NCBI RefSeq assembly: GCF_900129615.1
Contig: NZ_FQWI01000013.1
Span: 1 to 64,000 of the forward strand
Length of the DNA stretch: 64,000 nt
Origin: Pectobacterium carotovorum
GTDB lineage: Bacteria > Pseudomonadota > Gammaproteobacteria > Enterobacterales > Enterobacteriaceae
Direction of reading: 5' to 3'
Shown here: piece by piece, positions 40,159 to 49,278 of the stretch
How the letters are laid out: every line of letters starts with the position of its first letter
How positions within the stretch are numbered: the stretch's first letter is position 1
Program-made: the position numbers and the translations under genes
Notes under the pieces: model-generated
What the model was told of the DNA's origin: nothing
Seen by the model: the letters and a program-made list of their open reading frames with translations, nothing else
Databases searched by the model: none

Positions 40159-41865
40159 TTAGGCAGAAGCCTGAATGAGCGACGTCAGTAGCGCGCCACG
40201 CTTCGCTTCCGATTTTTTCACCAACGCAGCGAGTTTCTTGGTATTGCCCCAGATGAGATACAAAATATGTTCTATCACGGCGGGTTCTCGCATCCGTACT
40301 TCTTCGACGAGCTGTTCGAACAGCGCATCATTCTCTAACGCAGGCAGCATATTCAGCTTTAGCCTTTCCGTCGCATGGCTCAGGCAAGCAACCAAAGTCG
40401 CCACGTTCTGCGCCGTCACACCATGCTTATCGAAAAATGCACGAATGAAGGCATCTTGTACCGATTGATGTTCGTCATCCACGCTTTCCATATATTCTTT
40501 TACGAGTGGGAAATACCCAGCATCGGTCAGACCCAGCCCGAATACCGCATAGCTTCCCGGCATGCAGCACTTTTCGCCTTCCGAATCCGCGTACCATTCA
40601 AATTCCTCAATCGCGGTACGCGCATAATCCTCAAGAAGCGGATAGTTCGATGCATATTGCAACGCGTTAGCAAAAAAGCGGTGGGTATCCGATTTTGCCA
40701 GTCCCTTGATGGGAAGATACTGTCGCGCCGACGATTTCAGGACGATCTTGTAGCTCTTTGGAAAACCGAGCGTCAGTAAGCGCGTAATGAAAAGCAGCGC
40801 CTGCTCATACGCTTCGGCGCTTTCCTTACGAATACGTACCGTTATGGTCGAAAACACATCATTCGCCACGCATTCGAGCGATTCGTTCTTCAGGTTAATC
40901 TGCGCGTTCTCAAACGCACCACTTCCCTCTTCCATGATGCTTAGCGCCCGCGGGTATCCCAACTGCTTCGCGATATCCAGATATTCCAGCGCCTGAGACT
41001 TACTGTAGGAAGGCTCATAACGCAGAATCATGATGGCCGCATAGAGGACTAATTCAACGGGATGAAGCGTTTGTGAATCCTGCACATCCAGTGCGATGCC
41101 AAGTTTGAGGGTATAACTATCCGGCTCAAAAAAATGCTCAGGCTGGGACACATCGCAGTAGCGCAACAAAAACTGCTGATCAACCCACGTTCTTAACACG
41201 CGGATAATCGTGCGTCGATGCTCAGACAATTCCGCACTCCCTGCGTTTCGCTGCTGAATCTGCTCAAGCAGAGTGATAACGTTGTCGATATCCATCGCAG
41301 GAAAGAGATGTGCATCGAACAGGTGGCGAACCAGAAAGAACGTTTGCAGCGGTTTTGTCGGCGCAGTGCCATGAGTGAGATAGCGATCAATATAGGCGTG
41401 AATAGACTCAAGTAGCCGCTGTTTTTTCACCTCGTTGGTGAACGTAAACAGCGTAACCAGCAGGCGCCCTTCCGTTGCTGGAAACACCGCTCGAAAGCAA
41501 AACCGATAGTCAATCAGCGCCGTATCTGCCAGTTTCTCAACACGCTGCGCGATAGCCTGAGTCAGCACAGGAACGATATTTTCCTGTATCTGCGCCACAC
41601 TCAGCGCCCCCGTCCGGCTACCGGGAGACAGCCCGTCAGCATCGCTTTTTGATTCAGGGGCTATCGACGTACGGCCTGGCGCATAATCCAGTATCACATC
41701 GTTATGAATGCCTGCTTGCAGCGTGGTTCGCGAGATAATTTCATCAAGCCCAGCTCTTTGCTCCTGCGCGTCGAACCAGTTGTTGATTGCCGTAAGTGAC
41801 TCGTCCCGCATAGGGAAATCGTGTTGTAGTGATACCCCAGTTTCGTTTGAATGCCCGTCCGTCAT
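40159..41865 (-). CDS. Large soluble protein of unknown function
   Basis: 568 residues, no signal peptide or membrane segment. It is rich in alpha-helix-forming Leu, Glu and Ala, and the middle has an SEL1/TPR-like feel (ALEYLDIAKQLGYPRALSIM). It may belong to the DUF6138 group, but I am not certain. No catalytic motif was recognised. Codon use is close to the neighbours. It is probably transcribed with the downstream dehydrogenase gene, about 70 bases away. Confidence 0.55.
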   Translation of the reverse strand: MTDGHSNETGVSLQHDFPMRDESLTAINNWFDAQEQRAGLDEIISRTTLQAGIHNDVILDYAPGRTSIAPESKSDADGLSPGSRTGALSVAQIQENIVPVLTQAIAQRVEKLADTALIDYRFCFRAVFPATEGRLLVTLFTFTNEVKKQRLLESIHAYIDRYLTHGTAPTKPLQTFFLVRHLFDAHLFPAMDIDNVITLLEQIQQRNAGSAELSEHRRTIIRVLRTWVDQQFLLRYCDVSQPEHFFEPDSYTLKLGIALDVQDSQTLHPVELVLYAAIMILRYEPSYSKSQALEYLDIAKQLGYPRALSIMEEGSGAFENAQINLKNESLECVANDVFSTITVRIRKESAEAYEQALLFITRLLTLGFPKSYKIVLKSSARQYLPIKGLAKSDTHRFFANALQYASNYPLLEDYARTAIEEFEWYADSEGEKCCMPGSYAVFGLGLTDAGYFPLVKEYMESVDDEHQSVQDAFIRAFFDKHGVTAQNVATLVACLSHATERLKLNMLPALENDALFEQLVEEVRMREPAVIEHILYLIWGNTKKLAALVKKSEAKRGALLTSLIQASA

Positions 41866-42249
41866 TTTTCTCTTTTCCCTTATTATTTATCGCAGATGAA
41901 ACGTTGCCCCAAAGCACGGTATTGATGAGATTTACCAACCGCCAAAAAGGTAGCACGAAAGCACTATTTTTTGCCTTTCCCGTCATTCTGTAGCAGTGAA
42001 ATGTAGCGAACATAGCAGGAGGGCGAAACCAGGATAAATGCTTATCTTAAACTGTCTTTTCACTGTGATAGAGAAGGAAAATCAACGCATTGGCATAAAG
42101 ACATGACGATAAATAGTACTGCATTCACTCGTCGTTGGTGACAGGAAATTACGATGGTGTGGTTTTTCTCATGATGCAGAGAAGGCGTGATAAATCACGT
42201 CATGGTAGTCCCACAGCACAGGGAGATCCGTGCTGTGGGAACAGGCCAA
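41866..42249. other. Intergenic region between the unknown 568-residue protein and yahK
   Basis: 384 bases without a supported gene. It holds the promoter of the unknown gene (leftward) and, at 42209-42240, a hairpin described separately. The rest is AT-rich. Confidence 0.4.
42209..42240 (-). terminator. Stem-loop after yahK
   Basis: TCCCACAGCAC and GTGCTGTGGGA form an 11-bp stem with a 10-base loop, 10 bases after the yahK stop. No T-run follows, so it may be a weak or factor-aided terminator. Confidence 0.5.
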
Positions 42250-43299
42250 TCAGGCGTTCAGCGTGGCGTTATCAATGACGAAGCGGTATTTCACATCGCC
42301 TTTGAGCATCCGCTCGTAGGCCTCATTGATTTCGTCGGCGCGGATAAGCTCAATATCGGAAACAATTCCGTGCTCGGCACAGAAATCCAGCATTTCCTGC
42401 GTTTCAGGAATGCCACCGATCATCGATCCCGCCACCGTACGGCGTTTCATGATCAAATTGAACACGTTAGGAGAAGGATGCGGTGACGCAGGCGCACCGA
42501 CCAGCGTTAGCGCGCCATCGCGCTTCAGCAAAACCAGAAACGCATCCAGATCGTGCGGCGCAGCAACGGTATTCAGGATTAAATCGAAGCTGCCTGCGTG
42601 TGCTGCCATTTCTTCCGCGTTACGAGACACCACGACTTCATTTGCGCCCAGCGCCTTGGCATCTTCACGCTTGGATTCAGACGTGGTGAACGCCACAACA
42701 TAAGCCCCCATGGCATGCGCCAGTTTGATCCCCATGTGGCCAAGCCCGCCGATACCCACAACGCCGACTTTCTTACCCGGCCCAGCATTCCAGTGGCGCA
42801 GCGGCGAATAGGTAGTAATCCCCGCGCACAGCAGCGGTGCGACCGCAGCCAGTTCCGCTTCGGAATGACGGACGCGCAGCACATAGCGCTCATGCACGAC
42901 GATCTGCTGAGAGTAGCCGCCAAGCGTCCAGCCGGGTTCATCCGCAGTCGGGCCGTTATACGTGCCGACCATACCGTCACAGTAGTTTTCTAAGCCATCA
43001 TCACATTCTTCGCAGTGTCGACAGCTGTCTACGATGCAGCCGATACCCACCAGATCGCCCGCCTTAAAGGCGGAGACATGCGCCCCTACCGCAGACACCC
43101 GTCCGACGATTTCATGGCCGGGCACGCAGGGAAACTGTGTTCCTGCCCATTCCGCACGCACCTGATGCAGGTCCGAGTGGCAGATACCGCAGTACGCAAT
43201 CTCAATCTGGACATCGTGGGCTCCCGGCGCACGACGGACAATCTGCAACGGTTCAAGAGGTTTATCGCCCGCATGGGCCCCATACGCATGTACAAGCAT
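42250..43299 (-). CDS. yahK: Zinc-dependent NADPH alcohol dehydrogenase/aldehyde reductase, YahK type
   Basis: 349 residues, equal to E. coli YahK, and very similar throughout. Catalytic zinc ligands lie in YCGICHSDLHQVRAEW and CVPGHEIVGRVSAVG; the structural zinc cysteines are in IVDSCRHCEECDDGLENYC. The cofactor motif is GVVGIGGLGHMGIKLAHAMG. E. coli YahK reduces a broad range of aldehydes with NADPH. ATG 43299 is the conserved start with AAGGAA before it; the frame extends to 43332. Three direct repeats just upstream may be an operator. Confidence 0.92.
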   Translation of the reverse strand: MLVHAYGAHAGDKPLEPLQIVRRAPGAHDVQIEIAYCGICHSDLHQVRAEWAGTQFPCVPGHEIVGRVSAVGAHVSAFKAGDLVGIGCIVDSCRHCEECDDGLENYCDGMVGTYNGPTADEPGWTLGGYSQQIVVHERYVLRVRHSEAELAAVAPLLCAGITTYSPLRHWNAGPGKKVGVVGIGGLGHMGIKLAHAMGAYVVAFTTSESKREDAKALGANEVVVSRNAEEMAAHAGSFDLILNTVAAPHDLDAFLVLLKRDGALTLVGAPASPHPSPNVFNLIMKRRTVAGSMIGGIPETQEMLDFCAEHGIVSDIELIRADEINEAYERMLKGDVKYRFVIDNATLNA

Positions 43300-43315
43300 G
43301 GCTATTTCCTTTTCT

Positions 43316-43362
43316 GTTGAGAAACCGATCATGTTGAGAATCGATCATGTTAAGAAATCGAC
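43316..43362. promoter_or_regulatory. Three direct repeats in the yahK promoter region
   Basis: GTTRAGAA occurs at 43316, 43333 and 43349 (spacing 17 and 16), each followed by a variant of CGATCAT or CGAC. The array lies 17-63 bases before the yahK ATG. Its helical-turn-like spacing differs from one and a half turns exactly, but the regularity suggests a repressor or activator site. No known consensus was recognised. Confidence 0.55.
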
Positions 43363-43438
43363 TATTTTCCTAAATCCCTCAGCAGACAGGTATAGCATTC
43401 CGATGGTTTTCTTGCCCGATCCGATGAATCTCACCTCA

Positions 43439-44056
43439 TCAGAGAGTAATTTTGGTCAATGCCAGAGACGCCCCTAACGCAATCAAGGCAACACCGATAC
43501 CTTTGTCGACCCAATGTTGACGATCGATCAGCCGGCGACGCATGGCCGGTGCAGCAAAAAACAGCGCAACAATACTGAACCAAACCCAGTGCGCCACCGA
43601 CATGAATAACCCATAGCCAAAATTATGGCCCATTGGGCTACCGGGCTGCACGACCTGGGTATAGGTAGCGACGACAAACAGCATGGTTTTTGGGTTAAGT
43701 GCATTGGTGAGAAAACCCATGCGAAACGCAGCAAGCGATGACGGTGCATTGCCGGACGCCTCTTCTAATTTTATTTTTGTATTATTTGTTAATGACTTAT
43801 ACCCAAGACAAATCAGATATGAGGCTCCCAGAACCTTCATCGCCATAAATATCATCGGAGAGTTAACAATAAATACCGCGATGCCAAAAACGGTATACAT
43901 CACATGGATCTGGACGCCGCAGGCAATGCCAAACGCGCTGAGTAAACCAGCACGCGAACCAAAGGCATAGCTGTTGCGGGTCACCATAGCAAAATCAGGC
44001 CCCGGACTGATCACCGCCAAAATAGTGATCGTCGCGACGGCAATTAACTCATTCAT
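43439..44056 (-). CDS. LysE/RhtB-family amino-acid or metabolite exporter
   Basis: 205 residues, the family length. The N-terminus MNELIAVATITILAVISPGPDFAMVT... contains the signature SPGPDFAMVTRNS; further signatures GFLTNALNPKTMLFVV and about six membrane segments follow. Members export amino acids such as threonine or homoserine lactone. ATG 44056 is chosen over the longer frame (44140) because AAGGA precedes it by about 10 bases. It diverges from a LysR regulator, which probably controls it. Confidence 0.9.
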   Translation of the reverse strand: MNELIAVATITILAVISPGPDFAMVTRNSYAFGSRAGLLSAFGIACGVQIHVMYTVFGIAVFIVNSPMIFMAMKVLGASYLICLGYKSLTNNTKIKLEEASGNAPSSLAAFRMGFLTNALNPKTMLFVVATYTQVVQPGSPMGHNFGYGLFMSVAHWVWFSIVALFFAAPAMRRRLIDRQHWVDKGIGVALIALGASLALTKITL

Positions 44057-44307
44057 TAACGTTTTCCTTGTTCGGCAAGCTATCGCTTTCACGATGATTT
44101 TGCACAGATGGGTAACAAACAGGCTAAAAGAGGAATGCAAAAATCACTGACGTAATACGACGAGAAAAGATGCGTTCCTCACGATATTTCCTCACGATTT
44201 AGGCTATTAGGCCTTCTTCACCTGAAGTGAAGTGTGATTATTCAGCGTTTGCATATGCCAAAAAAGCGATTTATCTTGGTATAAATCTGTCAAATTTCAT
44301 CGTGTAT

Positions 44308-45192
44308 ATGAAAATTCCCTCGTTAGCCTCTTTTCGCTTCTTTGAAGCAGCCGCACAAACCGGTAGCTTTGTTAAAGCCGCCGAGTCCCTGCATGTCACG
44401 CATGGTGCCGTCAGCAGGCAGATCAGATTGCTGGAAGAGGCGCTGGGGGTTGAGCTATTTGAACGACGCAACCGCGCGATCTTTTTAAACGCAGCGGGGC
44501 GTTCTTTGCATACGGTCACGCAGTCCGTCTTCGAGCAGCTAGAAGGCGCGGTCTATCGGCTACAGCAAAGTGCACAGGATAACGTGCTGACGCTGTCATG
44601 CGAGCCCACGATTGCCATGAAATGGCTGATTCCGCGGCTACCGGCTTTTAATCAGGCGCATCCCGATATCAAACTTCATCTGGTGGCTGCGGGCGGGCCG
44701 ATTGATTTTGTGCGTAGCGGCGTTGACCTCGCGCTGCGGCGTGACGATTTTCACTGGGATCCGCAAACGCATGCGGTAAAGGTGTGTGACGAATGGATGG
44801 GGCCGGTAAGTCGCGACAAAACCGAGCGAAAAAACAGTCTGGAAGGGATGCGTTTGCTCTATACCGGAACGCGACCAAAAGCGTGGGCAACCTGGCAGCG
44901 GCAGACGCATGTGTCACTCAAAGGCAGCACCAGAGCGGACTATGAGCACTTTTATCTGTGTATTCAGGCCGCCGTTTCGGGATTAGGCATCGCAATGGCG
45001 TCTTTCCTGATGGTGCAGGACGAGATTGCAAACGGGCAACTGCATGCACCCTATGGATTTGCACGGGATGGGTCTGCTTATTATCTGTTATCGCCCATCC
45101 CCCTTGAGCAAAATGAAAAGTATGTACGATTTCATACCTGGCTAATGCAGGAAGTGTCCACCGGCCTTTCCGGGGTCGAAAATGCTTGTTAA
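44308..45192 (+). CDS. LysR-family transcriptional regulator (GcvA-like)
   Basis: 294 residues. The HTH is near the start: SLASFRFFEAAAQTGSFVKA AES then HVTHGAVSRQIRLLE and ELFERRNRAIFLNAAG, which is the GcvA branch signature. The effector-binding domain follows (about 90-290). The frame opens at 44227 but ATG 44308 gives the canonical MKIPSLASFR start. It diverges from the LysE exporter, leaving about 250 bases for both promoters, and an MFS gene follows 18 bases downstream, so it may regulate both transporters. Confidence 0.9.
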   Translation: MKIPSLASFRFFEAAAQTGSFVKAAESLHVTHGAVSRQIRLLEEALGVELFERRNRAIFLNAAGRSLHTVTQSVFEQLEGAVYRLQQSAQDNVLTLSCEPTIAMKWLIPRLPAFNQAHPDIKLHLVAAGGPIDFVRSGVDLALRRDDFHWDPQTHAVKVCDEWMGPVSRDKTERKNSLEGMRLLYTGTRPKAWATWQRQTHVSLKGSTRADYEHFYLCIQAAVSGLGIAMASFLMVQDEIANGQLHAPYGFARDGSAYYLLSPIPLEQNEKYVRFHTWLMQEVSTGLSGVENAC

Positions 45193-45210
45193 ACCCACAC
45201 TGGAAGTACA

Positions 45211-46377
45211 ATGACAGCACATGCCCGTGAATCCAATTTCACGACACTGTACATGATTATCGCCGCCTCACTCGTGGGATTGGTGACAGGGTACACGCTA
45301 CCGCTGATCAGCTTGAAGCTGGCCGAGCACGGGCACAGCACGGCGACGCTCGGTATTCTGGCGGCTCTTCCGGCGGCGGGGATGATGCTCTCCTCCTTCG
45401 TTACGCCGTGGCTCAGCCGCCACCTGCACGCTAGCTATCTGTTATCAGGCAGCCTGATTATTCTGGCGGCCTCAACCGTTGCCTCATTCCTGCTGTCACA
45501 CCCTGTCTCGCTTATTTTACCTCGCCTGTTAACCGGGCTGGCCTCGGGGGTTTTGGTGGTGCTGGGAGAAACCTGGGTCACCAGCCGGGCTTCAGACAAA
45601 CACAAAGCGACGCTGACGGGGCTGTATGCCGCCGTTTTCACAGGGTGTCAGCTAATAGGGCCGCTGCTTATTGCCGCTGGTGAGTCGGTGCAAACCTATG
45701 CGCTATGGCTGATTTGCGCGATATCCGCCGCGTGTGCGTTCATGCTAAGGAACTGCGCCAGTATGGTTCGAGCGGATGAACAGTCCTCGACGTCTTATCG
45801 AGATCTTATTCCTTTTCTCCCGGCAATCGCCTCTGGCGTGCTCTGCTTCTCCTTCTTCGATGCCAGCATACTTGCGCTCTTTCCGCTTTACGGTATGGAA
45901 CAGGGCTTAGACGAAAAATCTGCGATATTACTAGTCACACTCATTTTTCTGGGCGATGCCGTCTTTCAGACGCCGATTGGCTGGCTGGCAGACAAATGCG
46001 GCATCATCAAAACCCACATCAGCTGCGGCATTCTGTTCTGTGTGATGCTGGTATTGATCACCTTCTCATTTTCCTCCCCTTCCCTTCTGGTTCCCGTCTG
46101 TATCGTACTGGGCGCAGCGGCAGGCGGGCTTTACACGCTGTCTCTGGTGCGGGCAGGTCAGAAATTTGCTGGTCAGCGGCTCATTGTGATGAATTCACTT
46201 CTGGGGCTGGTGTGGTCTGCGGGCAGTATCAGCGGGCCGCTGTTCTCTGGCGCAGCCATCACGTTTTACGGTTACGACGGTCTCATCGCCATCTTGTTGC
46301 TAACCGGCGTGCTGTTTGTTGGCATACAGGGCGTATTAAGAAAAGAACGCGTATCGCGTTCGCTGGGTGAAGAGTGA
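45211..46377 (+). CDS. MFS transporter (YcaD-like)
   Basis: 388 residues with about 12 membrane segments. The N-terminal half includes SLKLAEHGHSTATLGILAAL and LPRLLTGLASGVLVVLGETW; motif-A-like sequence TPIGWLADKCGIIKTH lies in the second half. It resembles the YcaD/UMF group of MFS. Substrate unknown. GGAAG precedes the ATG. Placed directly after the LysR regulator, probably in the same transcript. Confidence 0.85.
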   Translation: MTAHARESNFTTLYMIIAASLVGLVTGYTLPLISLKLAEHGHSTATLGILAALPAAGMMLSSFVTPWLSRHLHASYLLSGSLIILAASTVASFLLSHPVSLILPRLLTGLASGVLVVLGETWVTSRASDKHKATLTGLYAAVFTGCQLIGPLLIAAGESVQTYALWLICAISAACAFMLRNCASMVRADEQSSTSYRDLIPFLPAIASGVLCFSFFDASILALFPLYGMEQGLDEKSAILLVTLIFLGDAVFQTPIGWLADKCGIIKTHISCGILFCVMLVLITFSFSSPSLLVPVCIVLGAAAGGLYTLSLVRAGQKFAGQRLIVMNSLLGLVWSAGSISGPLFSGAAITFYGYDGLIAILLLTGVLFVGIQGVLRKERVSRSLGEE

Positions 46378-46387
46378 ATGTAGGCAT

Positions 46388-46424
46388 CAGGCCTCACCAA
46401 GCCAGCGACGGCTTGATGAGCCTG
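46388..46424. terminator. Hairpin between converging MFS and ABC genes
   Basis: CAGGC-c-TCA-c-CAAGCC pairs with GGCTTG-a-TGA-g-CCTG across a 6-base loop. There is no T-run on either side, so termination strength is uncertain. Confidence 0.45.
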
Positions 46425-46448
46425 AAATAGATACGGCAGATGGGCTGC

Positions 46449-47267
46449 TTATGCGGCCATTTCGCGTTTGAAGACCTCCAGCGTGTGCGCCTTGACGCGA
46501 ATAAACTCAGGATCGCTCATCGCCTCCGCACCACGTGGACGCGCTAAATCAAACGGAATAATCTCCGACACCGTCGTTGGCCGACGCGTCAGCAGCAGGA
46601 TTTCATCCGCCAGAAACACCGCATCTTCTAAATCATGTGACACGATGACCATCGTCACGCCGGTCGCCAACTGAACCTCTTGCAGCTTGTCGCGGATGAA
46701 CAGCGTCATTTCAAAATCCAGCGCGGAGAACGGCTCATCCAAAAACATCACCTCCGGCCCCGTCGCCAGCGCCCGCATGATACAGACCGTCTGCTGCTGT
46801 CCACCTGAAAGCTCATACGGATAACGCTGAAGATCGAAGCGAATATCAAACATCGCGATCAGTTCATCCATCCGCGTCTGCACATCGTGTTTGCTCATCC
46901 CGCTACGCACCAGCGGATAAGCAATATTCTTCCAGGCGCTCATCCAGGGAAAAAGCGCATCACGATAGTTTTGAAATACATACCCAATCTTGGTTTCTGA
47001 CAGCGTTTTGCCATCAAACAGGATGTCGCCACTATCAACGGGAATCAGCCCAGCAATCATGTTCATCAGCGTCGATTTACCACAGCCATTCGGCCCGAAA
47101 ATAGACACGATCTTGCCACGCGGTAAATCCAGATTCAGATCGGTATAGAGCGGCTGACCCGCAAACGACTTGTTCAAGCCGCGAATGGTGACGTGGGTGT
47201 TCGGTGCCGGATAAGGCGGCAACGCGGTATCCGGTTTTTCCACTTGTGCGGTACGAGGTGTCATCAT
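46449..47267 (-). CDS. ABC importer ATPase of the SsuB/TauB/NrtC group
   Basis: 272 residues with Walker A FGPNGCGKSTLMNMIAG, signature LSGGQQQTVCIMRAL and Walker B VMFLDEPFSALDFEM, and switch His VIVSHD. This group energizes uptake of taurine, sulfonates, nitrate or pyrimidine precursors. Its start overlaps the permease stop by 4 bases (ATGA). Third gene of a three-gene operon that starts with the binding protein. Confidence 0.9.
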   Translation of the reverse strand: MMTPRTAQVEKPDTALPPYPAPNTHVTIRGLNKSFAGQPLYTDLNLDLPRGKIVSIFGPNGCGKSTLMNMIAGLIPVDSGDILFDGKTLSETKIGYVFQNYRDALFPWMSAWKNIAYPLVRSGMSKHDVQTRMDELIAMFDIRFDLQRYPYELSGGQQQTVCIMRALATGPEVMFLDEPFSALDFEMTLFIRDKLQEVQLATGVTMVIVSHDLEDAVFLADEILLLTRRPTTVSEIIPFDLARPRGAEAMSDPEFIRVKAHTLEVFKREMAA

Positions 47268-48028
47268 GCTTTGCCACTCCAGTGAACAATTCGTTTTTCT
47301 ACCAACAAAAACAATACGTTAAGCAGATACCCCAGTGCGCCCGTAATCAGGATAGAGGCATACATATCCCGAATGTTGAACACCTGCTGCGCATCAATGA
47401 TGCGGTGCCCCAACCCCGTTTCCGAACCAATAAACATCTCCGCGACAATCACGATCACCAACGCCATCGACACACCGGTGCGCAGGCCGACAAAGGTTTG
47501 CGCCAGACTTTCCAGCAGCATGATGTCTTTAAAAATATGCCAGCGGGAAATCCCCATAACCTGCGCCGCCATCAGACGGGTTTTCTTTGCATTCATCACG
47601 CCATAGGCGCTGTTGAACAGAATCACCAGCACGGCGGCAAAAGCCGAAATGGCAATCTTATTCGCGTCGGTTATGCCAAAAATCAGCAAAAACAACGGAA
47701 TCAGCGCTGACGACGGCGTAGAGCGGAAGAAATCGATCAGAAACTCCAGACTACGGTAGATTTTTTCATTACTGCCCAGAATAACGCCGAGCGGCACGCC
47801 AATTAGTGCGGCAAAACCAAATGCGGCGAGCGTACGGTATAGCGTCGCGCCGATATCCGTCCGCATGCTGGCATCCGCGAAAGACTGGAACATATAGCTC
47901 AACGTTTCGACCGGCGAGGGTAATAAAATGGGGTTCAGCCATTTCGCGCTGACAGCCAATTGCCAAAAGAGAAACAGCAAAATCGGGCCGACAGCGGGTA
48001 ATAATTTAGACGTCCAATGCTGGCGCAT
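47264..48028 (-). CDS. ABC importer permease of the SsuC/TauC group
   Basis: 254 residues with about six membrane segments. The EAA loop that contacts the ATPase is visible as MNAKKTRLMAAQVMGISRWH; the family motif FRSTPSSALIPLFLLIFGI is also there. It lies 15 bases after the binding-protein gene and overlaps the ATPase gene by 4. Substrate unknown. Confidence 0.9.
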   Translation of the reverse strand: MRQHWTSKLLPAVGPILLFLFWQLAVSAKWLNPILLPSPVETLSYMFQSFADASMRTDIGATLYRTLAAFGFAALIGVPLGVILGSNEKIYRSLEFLIDFFRSTPSSALIPLFLLIFGITDANKIAISAFAAVLVILFNSAYGVMNAKKTRLMAAQVMGISRWHIFKDIMLLESLAQTFVGLRTGVSMALVIVIVAEMFIGSETGLGHRIIDAQQVFNIRDMYASILITGALGYLLNVLFLLVEKRIVHWSGKA

Positions 48029-48043
48029 AATCGAGCCCCTCCA

Positions 48044-49063
48044 TTAAGGCTGATAAATCAGGCTGCTGACATCTACCGGCTGCCGGAAGATTTTTCTTTC
48101 GGTGAACACGTCATAAAACTTCTGGAACCACGCCAGATTGTCGCCTTTTAGCTCGTCGTACATGACAAACCCCGGCAAAGGCACTTCTTTACTCAGTTCG
48201 GCCTCAATGCTGGTGTAACCCGTGATGTGTTCGCGAGCGGCCTCCGCGTTCTGTTGAATAAACTGCACCGATTTGGCATAGGCCTGCGTGAAGCGTTTGG
48301 CATCCGCCGCACGACTTTCAATAAAACCGCTATTTAACGCCGCTGCACCACCAAACCACGGCGCATCGGAGTTACCCAGCACATAGCGTGAGATCACGCC
48401 CGTTTCCAAGGTCCGCGACAGCCCTTTCAGCCGCCCCACCGTTCCCGTCGGTTCCAGCGTATAAACGCCGTCAATCTGACCAGCAGCCAGCGCAGCCACG
48501 TGCTGCCCGACTGGCAATTCCGTCACGCGCAGCTCGTCCGCCGTAAAGCCATTTTTCTCCAGAATGATTTTGGTCATCACCACATTCTGAATACCCGGCC
48601 CACAGGCGATACGTTTGCCTTTCAGCTCCGCGATACTTTTTACATCGCTGTTTAACGGCACCAGAAATTCATCCAATACCATCTGATGATTAGAAGGATT
48701 CGAGCAAATGATCTTGAACAGGCCGGGTGAGGTAATCGCCCCTAATCCCAATGCGCCGGTGGCCGTACCGTTGGCGCATCCGTGTATACGGCCCGTGATC
48801 ATCCCCTCGACAATCTGTTGCGGGCTGGCGAATTTCACCGCTCGCACATTCAACCCAGCCTCTTTGAAAAAGCCCCGCTCAACGCCCACATATAAAGGCA
48901 AACCGCCCACAATCGGCCAGTAACCAATGCGGATTTCTTCACCTTCGGCAGCAAAAGCCATTCCCGGCAGCAAGCTGCTTAGCGTCAACGCACTCGCGCT
49001 AATCGCTGACCATTGCATTAACTGCCTGCGTTTACGATCGATCTTGTCATTGTTATTTTTCAT
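48044..49063 (-). CDS. ABC importer substrate-binding protein (NMT1/SsuA-like)
   Basis: 339 residues. The N-terminus has paired arginines before a hydrophobic stretch (RKRRQLMQWSAISASALTLS ... GMAFAAE), a possible Tat signal. The mature domain reads IRIGYWPIVGGLPLYVGVERG, FFKEAGLNVRAVKFASPQQI and IAELKGKRIACGPGIQNVV, typical of the nitrate/sulfonate/taurine-binding family. The preceding sigma-54 promoter suggests a nitrogen-containing ligand. First gene of the operon. Confidence 0.88.
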   Translation of the reverse strand: MKNNNDKIDRKRRQLMQWSAISASALTLSSLLPGMAFAAEGEEIRIGYWPIVGGLPLYVGVERGFFKEAGLNVRAVKFASPQQIVEGMITGRIHGCANGTATGALGLGAITSPGLFKIICSNPSNHQMVLDEFLVPLNSDVKSIAELKGKRIACGPGIQNVVMTKIILEKNGFTADELRVTELPVGQHVAALAAGQIDGVYTLEPTGTVGRLKGLSRTLETGVISRYVLGNSDAPWFGGAAALNSGFIESRAADAKRFTQAYAKSVQFIQQNAEAAREHITGYTSIEAELSKEVPLPGFVMYDELKGDNLAWFQKFYDVFTERKIFRQPVDVSSLIYQP

Positions 49064-49147
49064 TGTATTCCCCCTTCAACGGTGAGCTAACAACAGCCGA
49101 TAACCACCAGCCTGAAAAAACCGATCAGGTCGATTGCCTGAGTCGCC

Positions 49148-49167
49148 CCATCTTGTACACAAGATGG
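49148..49167. promoter_or_regulatory. Palindromic operator CCATCTTGT-AC-ACAAGATGG
   Basis: Nine-base perfect arms around a 2-base centre. The core TTGTACACAA resembles GntR-family operators. It lies right where transcription from the adjacent sigma-54 promoter would begin, so a repressor bound here would block the importer operon. No GntR gene is in the window. Confidence 0.7.
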
Positions 49168-49179
49168 TATGTAAGACTA

Positions 49180-49195
49180 AGCACAGGCCGTGCCA
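49180..49195 (-). promoter_or_regulatory. Sigma-54 promoter of the ABC importer operon
   Basis: On the minus strand TGGCACGGCCTGTGCT matches TGGCACG-N4-TTGCW at 11 of 12 fixed positions, with the essential GG and GC separated by 10 bases. It lies about 117-132 bases before the binding-protein ATG. Sigma-54 promoters commonly serve nitrogen-regulated genes activated by NtrC. Confidence 0.75.
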
Positions 49196-49278
49196 TGTTT
49201 ATCGACGCCGTAAAACCCCAGTAAATACGCTGTTCCGGCAGCGTTAGCGCACCAAAAAAAAGCAAAACGTTACAAAAA

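Noticed and set aside
49064-49147. TPP riboswitch before the NMT1-like binding protein
   Set aside because: The family name recalls thiamine-precursor uptake, but the conserved CTGAGA and ACCTGA elements of a TPP riboswitch are not arranged correctly here.
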